A DNA stretch of 54,106 nt from Tubiluchus corallicola (Eukaryota; Priapulida; Priapulimorpha; Priapulimorphida; Tubiluchidae): the NCBI GenBank assembly GCA_030141605.1, contig JAQGDQ010001188.1, positions 2,501 to 56,606 of the forward strand. The letters are read 5' to 3'. The position numbers were made by a program, and so were the translations under genes. The notes below the pieces were generated by a model. The model was not told the DNA's origin. It saw only the letters and a list, made by a program, of their open reading frames with translations, and searched no databases. Positions 41,401 to 51,188 of this stretch are shown here, piece by piece; within the stretch, counting starts at the first letter, position 1; the number at the start of each line of letters is the position of its first letter.

Positions 41401-43770
41401 TGTTGCAATCTATACATCAACATTGGAGGGCAAACTATGAAAAGTCTTAGTGTTGCAATCTATACATCAACATTGGAGGGCAAACTATGAAAAGTCTTAG
41501 CGTTGCAATCTATACATCAACATTGGAGAGCAAACTATGAAAAGTCTTAGTATTGCAATCTATACATCAACATTGGAGAGCAAACTATGAACAGTCTTAG
41601 TATTGCAATCTATACATCAACATTGGAGAGCAAACTATGAAAAGTCTTAGTGTTGCAATCTATACATCAACATTGGAGGGCAAACTATGAAAAGTCTTAG
41701 CGTTGCAATCTATACATCAACATTGGAGAGCAAACTATGAACAGTCTTAGTATTGCAATCTATACATCAACATTGGAGAGCAAACTATGAAAAGTCTTAG
41801 TGTTGCAATCTATACATCAACATTGGAGAGCAAACTATGAAAAGTCTTAGTATTGCAATCTATACATCAACATTGGAGAGCAAACTATGAAAAGTCTTAG
41901 TGTTGCAATCTACACATCAGCATTGGAGAGAAAACTATGAAAAGTCTTAGTATTGCAATCTATACATCAACATTGGAGAGCAAACTATGAAAAGTCTTAG
42001 TGTTGCAATCTATACATCAACATTGGAGAGCAAACTATGAAAAGTCTTAGTATTGCAATCTATACATCAACATTGGAGAGCAAACTATGAAAAGTCTTAG
42101 TGTTGCAATCTATACATCAACATTGGAGAGCAAACTACGAAAAGTCTTAGTGTTGCAATCTACACATCAGCATTGGAGAGAAAACTATGAAAAGTCTTAG
42201 TATTGCAATCTACACATCAGCATTGGAGAGAAAACTATGAAAAGTCTTAATATTGTTTGCTAAACTGCCAGTGTGGCCAGGTTGGTTCAGCCATAGATAA
42301 GTTTTGTGAACTGATAAAAAACTAAGAAAGTTGACATCACATTTTGTGAACGAAACCAAAAAACTGCGTGACGTACAAGACAAAATAGACTAAAACACGA
42401 TTGTGGGCATTTAAAAATCGGAAAACATAATTACCAATTGGACATGACTGTAGTATTAAAACATTAGGATGTTCAGTAATTACTTTATGAAATCAGATCT
42501 ATTAAAGCAAGCAAAATGATAAACTTCCATTCAAAGAATGCTAAAACGTCCCACAAAGCATACTCTATCACTGCGCCGAAAACAATGGCACAAATCTTTT
42601 TTAATTGAAGAAAGTCACTAAATCAGTCACATTCAACTCAGTTTATTCACACTGACTACCTACAGAGCACTAAGGGTGAGCATTTTCTACTGGAAAGCGA
42701 ATTCGAATCGAACCGAACTTCAGTGTTTCGAATTCGAACCGAATTCGAATTGATTTTCGAACAAGTTTTCGAACCACCAGCAAAAATTAGTCTTACAAAG
42801 ATCATGCATATCACTAGATTTTGTTCTGCAATAAAACGACTAGTAATTTCCTTAAAATTGTGCACAGAAATCACACCTAAATTTTGCTAATTGCATGATG
42901 TTTCAATCGTTTTAGTGATAAAGAACATGTGTGATTGAAGTGCTGAATTATTCGAATCTATAGTTTTGGATTCGAATCGAGTTCGAACTAAAAAAACTCG
43001 TTCGAATCGAATTCGAGCGTTCGATGCTCACCCCTACAGAGCACACGAAGCAACACTTTGGCTAACACAGCTGTAGGCAGGATGAAAGAAGAACTAACTG
43101 CACTTATACGAACGATTGTTTTTTTTTGTTTACAGACGAGGTGGCAGGCGCATGCGTGGATAACAATGAGAATTGCATGTACTGGGCTGGAATTGGCGAA
43201 TGTGAGAAAAATCCAGACTACATGCTGTACAATTGTAAAAAATCATGCAAGGAATGCTCGGGTAAGCCTGCTACCAGACTACATAGTTTATATGGCTCCT
43301 CTTAAAGGAAGGCAGGGTAATTTTTCATATGCTACCCCATTTTCAAGTACGGTAAAGATGTACATTTTAACACCAACAATACTGCAAAAACGTTTCTGAT
43401 AATTAAGTAACAGATTAGATTGTAATTAACGGCTGGCGAGCCTAACTAGTTGATGACATCACAAACGAACATGATTTTCTGCAAAAGCAAAAATTGAAGT
43501 ACAGTGTAAGATGTTCAATGTGTCGTACTAAAACTCGGCAAATTTTAAGATAAAAATTCAAATTTACTGCTGTGCTCACCCTTGCGCTGTCGAACGTGTG
43601 CAGTTCGTCACAAACTAACACACCTGAACTGATATTTGTTTTTAGGCGATACAGAGAGCGTGTGCATGGACGATAATAGATACTGTTCATACTGGTCAGG
43701 GATAGGTGAATGTGAAAGGAATCCTAGTTACATGCTGAACTATTGCAAGATGTCATGCGGAACGTGTTGA
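28936..43770 (+). CDS. Gene B: secreted astacin metalloprotease with four ShKT domains
   Basis: Ten exons join in frame: 28936-29050, 30691-30728, 31836-31911, 33861-33987, 34827-35002, 36791-37015, 39155-39283, 40772-40885, 43136-43261 and 43646-43770, giving 1251 nt or 416 aa. Order: signal peptide (LVLFFIIISCF), short prodomain with FEGD (the aspartate-switch motif that caps the zinc in pro-astacins), mature domain from about KWPNAQVPYEI, zinc site HEFMHALGFWHEQSRADRD, Met-turn SVMHYG with the Tyr ligand, four conserved Cys, then four ShKT domains each with six Cys. Family knowledge: a secreted zinc endopeptidase of matrix or digestive type. All catalytic residues are intact. The exon 4 donor is GTAGGT at 33988; the stronger-looking GTAAAG a few bases later would include a stop. 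ShKT exons all have phase 1 ends. Confidence 0.92.
29060..29455. repeat. (CT)n microsatellite in gene B intron 1
   Basis: About 395 bp of CT with TTT, CCC and GT interruptions starts within about 15 bp of the exon 1 donor. The Ser/Leu-rich extensions of the exon read through the intron and are not coding. Confidence 0.95.
29945..30490. mobile_element. Half of a TIR element related to 37062-38175
   Basis: 30250-30475 is the inverse complement of about 37080-37330, including aatctcgccaggaatttttc and the end tttcccgcacat. No matching left end was found, so it is a partial copy. It lies in gene B intron 1. Confidence 0.65.
29963..30242. repeat. 27-bp minisatellite, about 10 copies, inside TIR element
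   Basis: The unit is aatgggaacatgttaac plus (c/a)gaaatgaaa. It reads open in several frames (period nine residues) but has no start, splice or domain evidence. In the related element at 37290-37335 the same motif is present about one and a half times. Confidence 0.92.
30854..31232. mobile_element. M2 MITE, copy 3
   Basis: Ends AGCCTTTTCAGAGTTCCAGC and tgtgaaaaggct, flanked by TA. Similar throughout to 15186-15541. It sits in gene B intron 2. Confidence 0.75.
31470..31750. repeat. (GAGT)n / GA-rich simple sequence
   Basis: gagtgagtgagtg runs pass into diffuse agac/aagcagacag repeats. Non-coding, in gene B intron 2. Confidence 0.85.
32178..32990. repeat. ~121-bp tandem repeat, 3+ units, interrupted by a hAT MITE
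   Basis: Units begin gtgttca(g/c)a(c/t)tagaca and include gagttactctccggcagta and gcgagaagtgtcgagag. The second unit is split at 32377/32769 by the element at 32378-32768. In gene B intron 3. Confidence 0.85.
32378..32768. mobile_element. hAT-type MITE (CAGGGCCTATTTCAG ends)
   Basis: 391 bp with ends CAGGGCCTATTTCAG and CTGAAATAGGCCCTG and a perfect 8-bp duplication cttctctg at 32370-32377 and 32769-32776, the hAT signature length. It contains an internal CT run and the cagtattgacaagtattaag segment shared with 38480 and 48050. Confidence 0.92.
33334..33790 (+). mobile_element. R4 dispersed element, solo-LTR-like copy
   Basis: Begins TGTGTTAAATAGTG and includes AATAAA-like signals near 33658-33690. 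Copies are at 23825-24290 (inverted) and 1340-1590 (fragment). LTR identity is suggested by TG...CA-like limits, but homology runs slightly past them, so the class is uncertain. Confidence 0.5.
33861..37015 (+). CDS. Gene B catalytic exons 4-6 (astacin domain core)
   Basis: Exon 33861-33987 encodes the N-lobe (SVDPKAKDVIQSAIDEYEEK then TCIRFVPR). Exon 34827-35002 encodes GCSSSVGRQG and the zinc-binding helix. Exon 36791-37015 encodes YDYRSVMHYG, the S1'-side loop and the closing YNCGKK. Phases are 1/2, 2/1 and 1/1. The 34827-35002 donor GT is immediately followed by a 25-bp minisatellite. Confidence 0.9.
33988..34826 (+). other. Gene B intron 4
   Basis: No repeat family recognised. It has an ordinary donor and an acceptor tttcttag. 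Confidence 0.5.
35007..35458. repeat. 25-bp minisatellite adjoining a gene B donor, about 18 copies
   Basis: The unit is ttatgccattgttatcagtg plus ttgcc, beginning four bases after the donor GT at 35003. The 25-bp unit has no stop in any plus-strand frame, so it yields 75-bp periodic ORFs that are not genes. Confidence 0.95.
35755..36200. repeat. R3 copy 3
   Basis: Matches 1795-2230 (gatgatttttcacacac, then aattaatactgcaaaag). Its left tip also occurs alone at 35500-35560. Confidence 0.7.
36485..36712. repeat. (CAA/CAG)n microsatellite
   Basis: About 230 bp of CAA and CAG triplets in gene B intron 5, ending about 80 bp before the exon 6 acceptor. Confidence 0.93.
37062..38175. mobile_element. 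TIR element (gtgtgggaaaa / ttttcccgcacat ends)
   Basis: The left end ggctgtgtgggaaaattcct and right end atcttttcccgcacat are imperfect inverse complements. It is interrupted by a piggyBac-type MITE at 37537-37994. Related to 29945-30490. Limits approximate; no transposase seen. Confidence 0.6.
37537..37994. mobile_element. piggyBac-type MITE
   Basis: Ends CCCTTTCAGTCC and approximately GGGTATGAAAGGG are enclosed by TTAA at 37533-37536 and 37995-37998, the piggyBac target. The phrase gtatcccacgggataca occurs near both ends as a subterminal inverted repeat. Confidence 0.88.
38380..38671. mobile_element. Chimeric/truncated hAT-type MITE
   Basis: The left part matches 47975-48090 (gttatacagttgttaaagga) and the right part ends in ggccggccctg as in 14903-15092, so two element subtypes are joined. 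It contains a GA run. In gene B intron 6. Confidence 0.75.
39155..43770 (+). CDS. Gene B ShKT exons 7-10
   Basis: One ShKT domain per exon: 39155-39283, 40772-40885, 43136-43261 and 43646-43770. The shared pattern is C-x6-C-x-Y-W ... EC-x-(K/R)NP-x-YM-x3-C-(K/R/Q)-x-(S/A/M)C-x2-C. The fourth ends in CGTC then TGA at 43768-43770. The positions flanking the NP-x-YM segment lack the Lys-Tyr pair needed for channel block in the venom peptides that named this fold, so a structural or substrate-targeting role is inferred. Confidence 0.9.
39465..39560. repeat. (GT)n/(GA)n microsatellite
   Basis: A GT run with GC interruptions ends in GA repeats. In gene B intron 7. Confidence 0.92.
39930..40045. 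repeat. ~33-bp minisatellite, about 3.5 copies
   Basis: The unit is cctaatgcaccccctgcact plus gcgttattgcac. Confidence 0.9.
40385..40632. repeat. 25-bp minisatellite, about 10 copies
   Basis: The unit is gattcaaaatttacaggaca plus ata(g/c)t. It ends where homology to 51432 onward begins. Confidence 0.95.
40633..41055. repeat. Segmental duplication, copy 1 (ShKT exon 8 and flanks)
   Basis: Matches 51432-51860 with few differences and includes ShKT exon 40772-40885, both splice sites and telomere-like (ccctaa) sequence at its right end. Confidence 0.9.
40965..41070. repeat. Degenerate telomere-like (CCCTAA)n
   Basis: Short imperfect runs of ccctaa/ccctaac. A longer version is at 51755-52045. 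Confidence 0.8.
41153..42255. repeat. 50-bp minisatellite, about 22 copies
   Basis: The unit is gtcttagtattgcaatctat plus acatcaacattggagagcaaactatgaaaa split over two lines of the unit. The variants tgttgc/tattgc and gag/ggg are interspersed. In gene B intron 8. Confidence 0.95.
42671..43036. mobile_element. hAT-type MITE (TAAGGGTGAGCAT ends)
   Basis: 366 bp with ends TAAGGGTGAGCAT and ATGCTCACCCCTA and a perfect 8-bp duplication cagagcac at 42663-42670 and 43037-43044. It is rich in ttcgaattcgaa motifs. It lies 100 bp before the ShKT exon 9 acceptor. Confidence 0.92.
43310..43640. repeat. R3 copy 4, trimmed
   Basis: Matches 1800-2180 with a central deletion. It fills nearly all of gene B intron 9 and ends just before the exon 10 acceptor. 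Confidence 0.7.
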
Positions 43771-44204
43771 CGGAATGATATCGTCTCACAGTGATTTTGG
43801 GAACGATGCTCTAAATTGTTTTGTTTCCTCTAATAAGCACATGGAAATTTCCTCATTTCACATTGCAATCTCTAATCTGGACCGAAATCTTTTCAGTCCA
43901 TAAGATTCGTATTGAGTCCCCACATTAAAATATCGCATGAACAATCGGGGGGCGAGGGGGGCGTATACAGGTTTTAGAACAAGGGTGGGCACAACAGAAA
44001 AGCAGTTAGGGGGTCTGGGGGAGCGGTGTGAGCAGTCCCCCACCCGGACAATAATACATTTTATTGCATTTTAAACCACTTTTTTGCCTTCTAGAAGCCA
44101 TTTCCTCAAGGAAGCCACTTCCTCTAGAAGCCATTTCCTCTAGGAAGCTCACTAGTTCAGAACAGGTGTCACCTCACCTTTGACTCAAAATTACATACCA
44201 GTAT

Positions 44205-44420
44205 CTTGATATACACTATACAACATACATGATGCACATAACTTTCATCTGTTCTCTTGTGATATATGATTTTTACAGATATAACACGCCTTTAGGATTT
44301 AGCAAATTCTTCTAATGCTTATAATTCGGAGGAAATATTTTATTTGGTGTGTTGTAACAGTTACTGTGAAAGCGAGGGCCCGGGCCCCTTGGCCCAACCC
44401 CCTAAATCCTCCACTGCGCA
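44205..44420. repeat. Direct repeat flanking gene C, copy 1
   Basis: Matches 48935-49155 (tacatgatg(c/t)acataact, then agatataac(a/g)c). The GC-rich end gggcccgggcccc resembles gggcccagtcccc. Confidence 0.8.
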
Positions 44421-44724
44421 TCCATAACTTTAACCAACATTGCTTACATAGTTCCCTGCTGTAGTGGCACGCGTATTTGAGCATAAAAAGATACAGGTTT
44501 AGAAATTGTGTACGTATAAAACTGTAGTGTTCAGGGACAGTTTTGTAGAGGAAACTGTCGTCTTTTGAGAATTGCTTATGTTTATTCTTACCACGATTTA
44601 TGATTTATAAGTTGCGTTTATAAACATTTTCTAACATTAGTACCCTTTTCGTCTAACTGAATCTTCTTGCTGTGACAGATAAAATATTAGGAACATGAAA
44701 TTTACAATGGAACATGGAAGTCTA

Positions 44725-44748
44725 AATAAACAGTTATGTTTTAATAAA
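44725..44748 (+). terminator. Candidate poly(A) signals downstream of gene B
   Basis: AATAAA occurs at 44725-44730 and again at 44743-44748, about 950 bp after the gene B stop and just before the end of gene C. On the opposite strand TTTATT at 44581-44586 could be the poly(A) signal of gene C, so the two 3' UTRs may overlap tail-to-tail. Motif evidence only. Confidence 0.3.
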
Positions 44749-44892
44749 ATGACAAAAACACACCAGTCGTTTTTAGTCCATGCAGCCAGTAATTTAAAGT
44801 GTTAGTAAACCAACGGAAAAATTGTTGACAAATAATTTTGCAGTTTCAAAGGAATCATAACACTGCAGTTATAAATTGGGCATCTGATAACA

Positions 44893-47229
44893 TTAACAGC
44901 TGTAATGAGAGTTTACTAGAAATACAAAAACAAATTTTGACAAGTAATGGCAAAAGGCTGTAGACATCAGAAGCAGGTACGACGATACCATATGAGTAAA
45001 ACTTCCAGACTTAACAATCATTGTGTGTGAAACTTCCTTCGTCGAACATTTGAAATCAGCCAGCTTTGTATGATTTATTTTTGGCTCCCAACAGTCAACA
45101 ACGTAGTGTTGCCATTTAACCTTCACCATCCACAAGGCATCACAGTCACAAACCAGCCTACTTCCAGTCAGGGTGAAATTCACGTTGTTGGTATTAACGT
45201 CTGGATGCAGAACTGGCATTGACATGTGTTTGATTGTCGATCCCTGAGCAAAGATGATGGAATTGATCAAGGGACTATGTCGAAGATCCAAGTTAGCTGT
45301 CTCCAATGCTTCACAGGCAATAAAGCTCACTGCTTTCAAACGCTTTATCCGATAGAAAGCATTGTAATGCACTTCCTTTAATTCTTTGCTATAGTTTACA
45401 GTGAAGTATTCAAGGCTGGGTGGGAGATCATTCTCAAACAGACGGACAAATGCAGATTTTTCAAATATTAGTGCTGTAACATTTTTTTGATCAAGAAACT
45501 TGCTGGGCAACCTTTCGTCTTGGTAAAAATAGATTTTTAGTTCTGACGGACCGTTTGTCATGTTATTTGCAATCTCTATCAATCTGCTGGAATTTATTTT
45601 GCTATCAGAGATTTTTGAAATGCGTGCACCACCACAAACCAGTTTGCAGGGCAGTTGTGACAAGACTAAACAAGTTGTTCTCTCAAAACTGCATTTTCCG
45701 GGTGGACAAATGTCTATAGCATTCAATTCATCCGTACTAACTGACCCATTTTCTTTTAGTATTGCATTAGGGAGGTGTTTGCATTGAACTTCAGATCTTT
45801 TCCAGACTTCACTTAACACCCACGCGATCCGGCAATTACAAATTATAGGATTCCTCAAAATGTGAATGTTCATATTAACAGAAACTTTTGTGTCAAATGT
45901 TGGCCTGTCTAGTGTTGTGATACTAGTGCCCTCTATAAGCAAGTGATTGAGCAGTTCACCACCCCGCAGTTGTAATTTCAATTGCTGAACCATTGGGCAG
46001 TCTTTGATTTCAAGTTCGAGCAAGTTTAACCCAGCAAATGCATATTCATCAATAACCTCCAACTTTGGAAAATTGTTAATTTTAATTCTATCCACGCTTC
46101 TTGCCTTTAGAAAGTACTTTTTAAGTTTGGAAACGTTATCAAATTGTTTCATTGTAAAATTAACAATTGCAAAGCCATATAAAAAGTCTTCTGGTAGTTC
46201 CTCGTTTTTGCAGTTGCTCACAATAAAACTATCTATCTTGCGAACCAAATACCGTTGAAGCTTTTCAAACAGCTGCTGCATCACCGTGCCATTAATTTTC
46301 ATGTCACTACAAACAACTTTCTTATGACGATCGTAACTAGTACAACCTGGATGAAACGCCTCCCTCCCAGGAACGTTTGCACCACGGACCCAAGGAACAC
46401 AGAAGTCTTCAGCGGTGTACTCAATTGTTCCGATCTTTTTTCTTGCCTTTCCTTCTGCATAAGGCATTTGATCACAGTATATTTCTTTTTTTTTCCAAGG
46501 TTCCAACACCATCCATTCCGTCCTACATTTACAAATTAGAGGATTTGCATCGAAGTAAAGGCTGATATTTTTTATGATGTCTTCAGAGTAAAGAATTGGC
46601 ATTTTCATTGTTGTAAGACTAGTGTTTGCTACGTGTATGCGCTGAAGCCATTTCTGATTGCGAAGAAAGAATGGTGGAGTATGTTTAGTCGGGAAATACA
46701 TTGGACAATCTTCAATGAAAAGTTCACGCAAAGACAGTAAATTGTCAAATGCAAATTCGTATATGTACTGCAGCTGTGCGAAACCCGCAATTCTAAGTAT
46801 TTCGACTGACGTTGCATTCAGAAAGTGTTTTCCAATTCTGGTGATGTTATTAAAATTATGCAGTTGAACTTTCACAAGTTCCAAGCCTGCTAAAAAGCTC
46901 TTTGCAGGTAGATCGGCATTTTCCACGTTCGACATGATAAAATTATGTACTTTAGGAGGTCCAAACCCTAAAAGATTTTTCTTAAACTTGAGCCAAGTGG
47001 CACAGTCAAGTTTTTTCACATCGCAGACAACTCGAACATTTTTGTCAATCCATTTCTTACATTTGTCGTCAAGTAGCGTTGCCCAAAATGTGGCTTTAGT
47101 CTTGTTTTTTTTACTTTCACTTTCGTGTATGGATTCAGGAATGAGTGCATTTTCACTACCAATGCTAAGCTTACCAAACACAGCAAGAAGTAAAAATGTA
47201 ATTATGATTTGCTGGTTGTCCATTGGCAT
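44893..47229 (-). CDS. Gene C: triple LRR/LRRCT secreted or anchored protein
   Basis: An intronless 778-codon frame on the minus strand. The N-terminus IIITFLLLAVFGKLSIG is a clear signal peptide. Three modules follow, each a Cys-bearing cap, irregular LRRs and an LRRCT: module 1 ends with NPLICKCRTEWMVLEPW, module 2 with NPIICNCRIAWVLSEVW and module 3 with RLVCDCDALWMVKVKW. About 45 C-terminal residues after the last LRRCT Cys contain SGS and two hydrophobic stretches, compatible with a GPI signal or a membrane helix, though the polar last seven residues make GPI uncertain. A second Met lies two codons in. It is paralogous to exon 1 and the start of exon 2 of gene A. Upstream on the minus strand there is a TTTTAAAAGG box close to the start. 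The role (recognition or adhesion) is inferred only. Confidence 0.87.
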   Translation of the reverse strand: MPMDNQQIIITFLLLAVFGKLSIGSENALIPESIHESESKKNKTKATFWATLLDDKCKKWIDKNVRVVCDVKKLDCATWLKFKKNLLGFGPPKVHNFIMSNVENADLPAKSFLAGLELVKVQLHNFNNITRIGKHFLNATSVEILRIAGFAQLQYIYEFAFDNLLSLRELFIEDCPMYFPTKHTPPFFLRNQKWLQRIHVANTSLTTMKMPILYSEDIIKNISLYFDANPLICKCRTEWMVLEPWKKKEIYCDQMPYAEGKARKKIGTIEYTAEDFCVPWVRGANVPGREAFHPGCTSYDRHKKVVCSDMKINGTVMQQLFEKLQRYLVRKIDSFIVSNCKNEELPEDFLYGFAIVNFTMKQFDNVSKLKKYFLKARSVDRIKINNFPKLEVIDEYAFAGLNLLELEIKDCPMVQQLKLQLRGGELLNHLLIEGTSITTLDRPTFDTKVSVNMNIHILRNPIICNCRIAWVLSEVWKRSEVQCKHLPNAILKENGSVSTDELNAIDICPPGKCSFERTTCLVLSQLPCKLVCGGARISKISDSKINSSRLIEIANNMTNGPSELKIYFYQDERLPSKFLDQKNVTALIFEKSAFVRLFENDLPPSLEYFTVNYSKELKEVHYNAFYRIKRLKAVSFIACEALETANLDLRHSPLINSIIFAQGSTIKHMSMPVLHPDVNTNNVNFTLTGSRLVCDCDALWMVKVKWQHYVVDCWEPKINHTKLADFKCSTKEVSHTMIVKSGSFTHMVSSYLLLMSTAFCHYLSKFVFVFLVNSHYSC

Positions 47230-47820
47230 TAACAGAACTTTCGAACCTTTTAAAACCTCTGCAAACTAACAGTTAGTTTATGCTTAGTGACTGGCAACTG
47301 TTGCTATTGTAATCACGTCAAAATGAATGATGTCATAAACAACAGAGTTTAGGTACGTATTCTACCAGGATGCGAGTCTAATTATGCACGAACAGTTTGT
47401 GAGAATGAAGGAGAGATATGATATTATTTGATTGAAATCTGGATGCCACATTAATAACAACATCAATAACAGAGTTATAATTACATCAATAATGGAGTTA
47501 TAATCGGGTTTGCAAACGCGTTAACAAGAATTACTTGAATAGTGAGTAAAGAAAATATTAACGATTAACTCATTTTCATAAATTGTTTAAGTTTTTAATC
47601 ATTTATAACTTGTAAAGTTTAGTTTAATTGTGACATATGCAAACAATCTTACAAATTTACTTGGTATATTTTGTGCAGAGCAAATGTTGGTGATGGTGTT
47701 ACCAGTCGTTAGCATTTAGCCTAAATAATTCATTTTTCTACGTAATCGATTTTGTTGCTTGTTATTCATATTATACGAGTAATCTTAATCAGAATCATTT
47801 GTAACAGGCATCATCTCTGC
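47230..47820. other. Gene C upstream region
   Basis: AT-rich with a short direct repeat (aataacagagttataatt... twice, near 47465 and 47490). It should contain the gene C promoter. No repeat family seen. Confidence 0.4.
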
Positions 47821-47821
47821 C

Positions 47822-48461
<640 letters not shown>

Positions 48462-48647
48462 TTTCTGCCACAGCCCTTGTGTTTCTCATTTTGTTAACGA
48501 TTGCAGATGATGGTAAACATTTCTGTGTTGGCAAAGAACCAAACAATTTATTTTCAATACAAATCTGAAACACATAGGATGATGCTAAGATGACAATATA
48601 TTCAAAAATTACCTATTGTATTGCTTAATGATGTATATTGTTACGGA

Positions 48648-48925
48648 GGCACCTGTGTCAGGTCAGGTGCAGGACCCTCTACACGCCCTGCTTCCACGTC
48701 AGCAGCGACTCACCCCTTTCTTGTAGGCCCAGACGTCTTGTTTGGGCCTACACGTGGTGTGAGAAGCCAGCTGACCTGGAATGCCAGTATAAAAGCGTGT
48801 AGAGGTCATTACAGCCTTGATTTCTGACACAGGTGCTCCTCGGGTGTAGTGCTGTTACTGAGTTAGTTAGTGATTTTTTTTGCACGTGTATTTTGTTCCC
48901 TACACGCCCTGCTTCCACGGCTATG
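48648..48925. repeat. LTR-like sequence with internal duplication
   Basis: Begins tgttacggaggcacctgtgt and contains tataaaagcg at 48789 followed by gtgtagaggtcattacag. The phrase ctacacgccctgcttccacg occurs at about 48678 and 48902. It might be a solo LTR with its own TATA box; terminal repeats and target duplications were not found. Confidence 0.35.
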
Positions 48926-48934
48926 TACCAATAT

Positions 48935-49155
48935 ACCAAAAATACCATGTTGTACACTATACAGCATACATGATGTACATAACTTTCATCTGTTTTCTTG
49001 TAATATTTGCTTCTTACAGATATAACGCACCTTTAGGATCTAGCGAATCGTTGTAATGCTTATAAATAATTCAGAGAAAATATTAACTTGGCGTGTTGTA
49101 ACTGTGAAAGGGAGGGCCCAGTCCCCTTAGATATGCCCCCTACATCCACCACTGA
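48935..49155. repeat. Direct repeat flanking gene C, copy 2
   Basis: See 44205-44420. About 80 to 85 percent alike by eye. Confidence 0.8.
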
Positions 49156-49630
49156 ATTTAAATAAATGCTTTATTCTATGTTTTCACAAATCACCATAAA
49201 TCAGTTTATGATAGTAGTGCTTATTAATGGTAATTAACTTGAGCTAATCAGTACTCATTAGTTTGTATGTGTCCTATAGTAATAACACTTAGTTGTTCCT
49301 CTTTTCATTAATATTTGTGCTTGTACTAATTGTAATTACGTAAATACACAAGGCATGTTCACATTGTTATTATTACGCAAATAAAGTCTTCTTAAAAATA
49401 CGGATTACAAGTCATTACAAGCTTTTTCTGCAAGAAAAACGTCCTCGAATTTGGTGTGGAGCATTTGGACTAGTGAAGAAATCAAGTGTTGCAGAAGTTG
49501 TGCAGAACTTGACTATTTAATGTTGACGATTTAATGACAGACAAACTACCTAGCGGAAGAGGGACAAGAAAGATAAGCATGAGGCGTGGGGGAAATATTT
49601 GGAAATTGGCATACATTCGTGCAGTTAGAA
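49156..49630. other. Non-coding stretch
   Basis: No confident feature. Scattered codons near 49430-49560 weakly recall a transposon nuclease, but the frame is broken. Confidence 0.35.
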
Positions 49631-49639
49631 GCAGCATAA

Positions 49640-50020
49640 ACTAGCAGTTGACTGCAAAACCAAGCACTTATTTACATAGCCTAGCAGTTAATTACATAAA
49701 CTAGCAGTTAACTACATAACCTAGCAGTTAACTGCATAACCTAACAGTTAACTACAAAACCAAACACTTATTTACATAACCTAGCAGTTAATTACATAAC
49801 CTAGCAGTTAATTACATAACCTAGCAGTTAACTGCATAACTTAGCAGTTAACTGTATAGCCTAGCAGTTAATTACATAACCTAGCAGTTAACTGCCTAAC
49901 CTAGCAGTTAATTACATAACCTAGCAGTTAACTGCATAACCTAGCAGTTAACTGCATAACCTAGCAGTTAACTGCATAACCTAGCAGTTAATTACATAAC
50001 CTAGCAGTTAACTGCAAACC
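49640..50020. repeat. 20-bp minisatellite, about 18 copies
   Basis: The unit is cctagcagttaactgcataa with the variant cagttaattacataa. The central cagttaactg is palindromic. Confidence 0.95.
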
Positions 50021-50570
50021 CTCTGTACGTGGTTGAGGAGTCACAAACACAAAAATCCTTATGGTCGATGATTCTCTAGACATTAATCCTGTAGAAGTTC
50101 AGGTTTGGATTTGCGTAGAGAGAAACAGTCAGCGACCTAGAAGACGAGACAAGCCACAAGCATTTTTTCAGTGTGGTCACCCATCCATTCGTTTTTAGTG
50201 CCTGGATTACGTAACTTTGCTAAAAATAGTACCCATTACCGCTCAGCTTTTTTCTTTGCCCTCATTTGGAAAAGCGTTGTGTGTGTAAAGTCGATGAAGC
50301 GTCGACAAAGACCTCATGTTATATGTACATATAAAATAAATAAGTTAAATAAATAAATAATTTTTTAAATAAAATAAATTTAAATAAATTTTATATTTCT
50401 CTCTTTGTGTAATCAAACCATTCGTGTACTTTTTTCGATGAATTCACATTTTCCCTTTTTTATGTCATACATTTGTGCTTTTAAACATTCTTCCAACTTT
50501 GTCTTTATTATGTAATTTGGCAAATTAATTCATAGGAAAGTTGATTCACTTTGCATGAAAGATTATTTAG
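50021..50570. other. AT-rich non-coding stretch
   Basis: An aaataaataaat-rich tract at 50330-50395. Nothing coding recognised. Confidence 0.4.
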
Positions 50571-50574
50571 CTTT

Positions 50575-51045
50575 CATAATAGAAAATTATTCATCATTAT
50601 TCATGTCATGTATCACTCATTTAGGATTTACATTGAAAATTATTCATCATCATTATTCATGTCATGATTGACTCATTTAGGATTTACAATGGAAATTATT
50701 CATCATCATTATTCATGTCATGTATCACTCATTTAGGGTTTACATTGAAAATTATTCATCATCATTATTCATGTCATGTATCACTCATTTAGGATTTACA
50801 ATGCAAATTATTCATCATCATTATTCATGTCATGTATCACTCATTTAGGATTCACATTGAAAATTATTCATCATCATTAATCATGTCATGTATCACTCAT
50901 TTAGGATTTACATTGAAAATTATTCATCATCATTATTCATGTCATGTAAACTCATTTAGGATTTACAATGGAAATTATTCATCATCATTATTCATGTCAT
51001 GTATCACTCATTTAGGATTTACAATGGAAATTATTCACTTTCAAT
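50575..51045. repeat. 56-bp minisatellite, about 8 copies
   Basis: The unit is catttaggatttacattgaa plus aattattcatcatcattattcatgtcatgtatcact. It ends in a short inverted copy (tcaatgaaaatcctaaatga) at 51041-51060, about 130 bp before ShKT exon 1'. Confidence 0.95.
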
Positions 51046-51136
51046 GAAAATCCTAAATGAGTGAATGAATGAGAAGCTGAATGAGTGCTGGGTGAAGAAA
51101 ATGACAGATGAACAAAAATCTCTTGATGCACAAGAG

Positions 51137-51188
51137 ATGACTAATGCAAAATTTCTTTTTGCATTTCTAAGTGCATTCCTTATTTCAG
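51137..51188 (+). other. Possible alternative start with signal-like peptide before ShKT exon 1'
   Basis: An ATG at 51137 opens an in-frame run (AKFLFAFLSAFLISG) that reads straight through the acceptor at 51188 into the ShKT exon. It resembles a signal peptide, but the same bases are the pyrimidine tract of the acceptor, which tends to encode Phe/Leu/Ser by chance. An in-frame ATG also lies farther up at 51065. Confidence 0.25.

Noticed and set aside
39155-43770. ShKT domains as channel-blocking toxin peptides
   Set aside because: They are appended to a protease, repeated in tandem, and lack the Lys-Tyr pair linked to channel block.
49430-49640. Possible Harbinger-type nuclease fragment
   Set aside because: Only a weak local resemblance over about 25 residues and multiple stops; not enough to call.
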